The translations under genes and the position numbers were made by a program. The notes under the pieces are model-generated. The model made no database searches. It was not told where the DNA came from and saw only the letters and a program-made list of their open reading frames with translations. From positions 1 through 29,305 of the forward strand of contig JAUCBJ010001397.1 of NCBI GenBank assembly GCA_032718475.1: a stretch of DNA of 29,305 nucleotides, given 5' to 3'. This document shows positions 27,252-29,305 of the stretch, one piece after another. The first letter of the stretch is position 1; each line of letters opens with the position of its first letter. This DNA is from Nemertoderma westbladi (Eukaryota; Xenacoelomorpha; Nemertodermatida; Nemertodermatidae).

Positions 27252-27890
27252 CCTAACTTGCTTAGTACAATATATTTAAGTTTTCCGAAAATAAAATAAA
27301 TAAGAAATATAATAAATAAATCACACGTTAGATATCGTGAAAATTTCCATCTTACGCTACACTATCTACCAATGGGCTTAAGTCAATGAATCATCTACTA
27401 GCCTACAGTACCTACACTACTTACAAGGTAAGTGGCCTACAGTAGAGTATTGCATAATGCTTTGAAATACCGTACCGGGTACCGGTATGACGCAATGCTT
27501 GTTTGTACAGCCAGTAAGAGGTGGAATCTTGCACTTAGTCCAAGTATGAATTCCACCACCACGCGACATGTCTTACCCTTACGTCATACACGCACCGGCC
27601 TCGGTAGGCTTATACATCTGATTGGTGATACCCAAGTTGTTGCAATTCTTAATTAAATTGCGTTTCACAATATTCCTAACCCTCGTTTATTGATTTGGTT
27701 CTTTTTATCCCGCCTCTGAAACCCGCTTCTTTACTGAACTGCATACAAGCAGGTAGGTGAAGCATTCACCCCCATGTCGTGGACTCCTATTTAATTTATT
27801 GTAACTTTCTTGTTGTGATTTATTGCTTTATGTTGACGTTGACTGCAATATGATAATCACTGCAGGTTTGACATTGTAATAATAATAGCA
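27252..27890. other. Spacer between the two MITE copies
   Basis: AT-rich, with no recognised gene. The open frame at 27432-27656 has no family signature and is treated as chance. Confidence 0.5.
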
Positions 27891-27910
27891 GCCCATGTGA
27901 AGTATACCAG
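27891..27910. repeat. Isolated MITE end
   Basis: GCCCATGTGAAGTATACCAG matches the MITE terminal repeat with one difference. It lies about 60 bp outside the second MITE copy, so either that copy's outer end is displaced by an insertion or this is a fragment of a third copy. Confidence 0.7.
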
Positions 27911-27951
27911 ACTTTCCGATGTTATATTTCACTTTGCAGTTTACCTCCGTT

Positions 27952-28167
27952 TGAAGAATACCAGGTGTTCATTTAAAAAAACACAGGTTACAGAAGGGCT
28001 GAATCTAACCAAAACAATAAACGCATTAGTATATGTACAGGTTATAAGACAGAAAAATAAGCGCTATAAAACACTTAATAAAGATAAATTTAAAGAAATA
28101 CAAATTCTTCCTGTATTATAAAATTCCAATAAATTTAACCGAGAAGCCTGGTATTCTTCTCATTGGC
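27952..28167 (-). mobile_element. Second copy of the MITE, inverted
   Basis: The reverse complement of this stretch matches 27032-27251 over the body, including TAACCTGTACATATACTAAT and GGTTAGATTCAGCCCTTCTG. Its ends are TGAAGAATACCAGG (27952-27965) and CCTGGTATTCTTCTCATTGG (from 28147). It is more diverged at the ends than the first copy and lacks an obvious target duplication. Confidence 0.85.
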
Positions 28168-29305
28168 GATTATAGCGCCCCCACGCGGGTAAATGACAAT
28201 GTATTAATTAAGTAAAATATTAAATTTTATTAAAAAGGTTTGACATTATAATGTAATTAATTACGTAATTAATTGTGTCAACATTTGAACCATATCCATG
28301 TGTAATCCGTTTGACTTAAGTATTTTACGTAAATAATGTACTGACATAAAGGCTCAGTTTTCAATCACCGTTTTAGACTCAATAAGTTCATTCTTTGTAA
28401 TTAGTGTGTGTGGTTTGGATTAAATTATACAGTATTACTACTGTAGGTTTGTCCGCTTTGTTGGAAAATAAAGATTGTCGTTAGTTAGTTTACAATAACT
28501 TGTTTTTGACTACTAACTTCCCCAACACTCCATATACGCAATCTTATTCCAGGAAGGTATACCATCATACCACTAACAACTGATAACTAATAACCACTAA
28601 TAACTAATTACCACTAATAAATGATAACTCACTTCTCACTTTCTTAGTGTGTATTTCCAAGTTATAGCGCCTTATTACCCCTTGTTTTGTTTCTCGCCAA
28701 ACATAACGAAATGAAATCTATACAATAACAAAATTATAATAATATAACATTTTCATGAAAAACTTACATATTATTACAGTGAAAATACACAGTACAATAC
28801 ATTAATAGGTTTCCAAGTAAACAACATACTATTTAATAATGTATCCACAACTTAAGGTTATGAGATTAGCATTGATACACTATATAGGAAAGAGAATGGC
28901 GTCATACTTACAGATATGGGTAACTAAATATTAAACACCATAAAGAAATTAACCTTAATATACATATCCTGGTGTTGATGGTGACGTTGGTGTTTATTTA
29001 TTTGCATTTTTTTTATTGATGGCCATGGTGGCTGATACTAGTTCAGGATACGTTATTATGTATAGTTTGAGGGGCCAGACTCCAATTTATATTCATTATC
29101 TCCAACTCCAAGCTATAAAAGTTGGCACTTACATACAGCAAACAATATGTTCTGAAATGCTGTTCAATTTATAACTAGAATACTTTTAGAAAGCACATTA
29201 TCTCAAGTCATTTCTCGACGAAACTCAAACATTTTTACTACTAAATAATCCTTAAAAGACCAGCTTTCTAATAATATCTAATAATAAGATTAATAAAGTT
29301 TTAAA
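28168..29305. other. AT-rich terminal region, no gene recognised
   Basis: No exon or RNA gene could be supported on either strand. A short degenerate tandem stretch of TAACTAATAACCACTAATAA-like words lies at about 28575-28630. Confidence 0.5.

Noticed and set aside
27432-27656. 74-aa open frame between the MITEs
   Set aside because: No domain, no splice context and composition like its surroundings.

Overview
This is a eukaryotic, AT-rich, gene-poor window with intron-containing genes, many short transposons and long minisatellites. The gene content is metazoan: an espin-like ankyrin protein, a secreted triple-ShK protein, a giant NACHT-WD40 protein and a UBC-fold E2. The intergenic DNA is full of the palindrome TAGGCCTA, TACTGTA-like words and G/C homopolymers, which from memory suits a marine invertebrate deuterostome, probably an echinoderm. 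The species is inference; no search was run.

Layout. (1) 58-1989 (+): a single-exon espin-like ankyrin-repeat protein with a Lys/Glu/Asp-rich tail. (2) 4545-7585: a 3-kb minisatellite of 32-33-bp units with higher-order structure. (3) 9242-15921 (+): a four-exon gene rebuilt here from splice sites. Exon 1 encodes a signal peptide and each of the next three exons encodes one six-cysteine ShK domain; all introns are phase 1 and the precursor is 166 aa. Its introns hold a hAT-like element with an 8-bp target duplication, a 5'-truncated non-LTR retrotransposon nested inside it, a second short inverted copy of that retrotransposon, an inverted pair of G-tract repeats and a 97-bp palindrome. (4) 16852-22971/23043 (+): a NACHT-WD40 (NWD-type STAND) protein of about 2,040-2,063 aa in one huge exon. 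(5) 23656-24347: a 36-bp minisatellite, followed by a minus-strand tRNA-derived SINE. (6) 26538-25238 (-): a two-exon UBC-fold E2, closest by eye to the NEDD8 E2s UBE2F/UBE2M, with HPH in place of HPN. (7) 27032-28167: two inverted copies of a MITE, the first with perfect 21-bp terminal inverted repeats and a probable 9-bp target duplication.

The genes do not form an operon or an obvious pathway. The most unusual coding signal is a set of four short amphipathic-helix motifs between the WD40 clusters of the NACHT protein. They resemble A-kinase-anchoring (RII-docking) helices, which suggests, without proving, a STAND scaffold that could recruit PKA. The most unusual structural signal is the inverted transposon pairs in the ShK gene introns, which flank exon 3 and exons 2-3 and could favour back-splicing or exon skipping.
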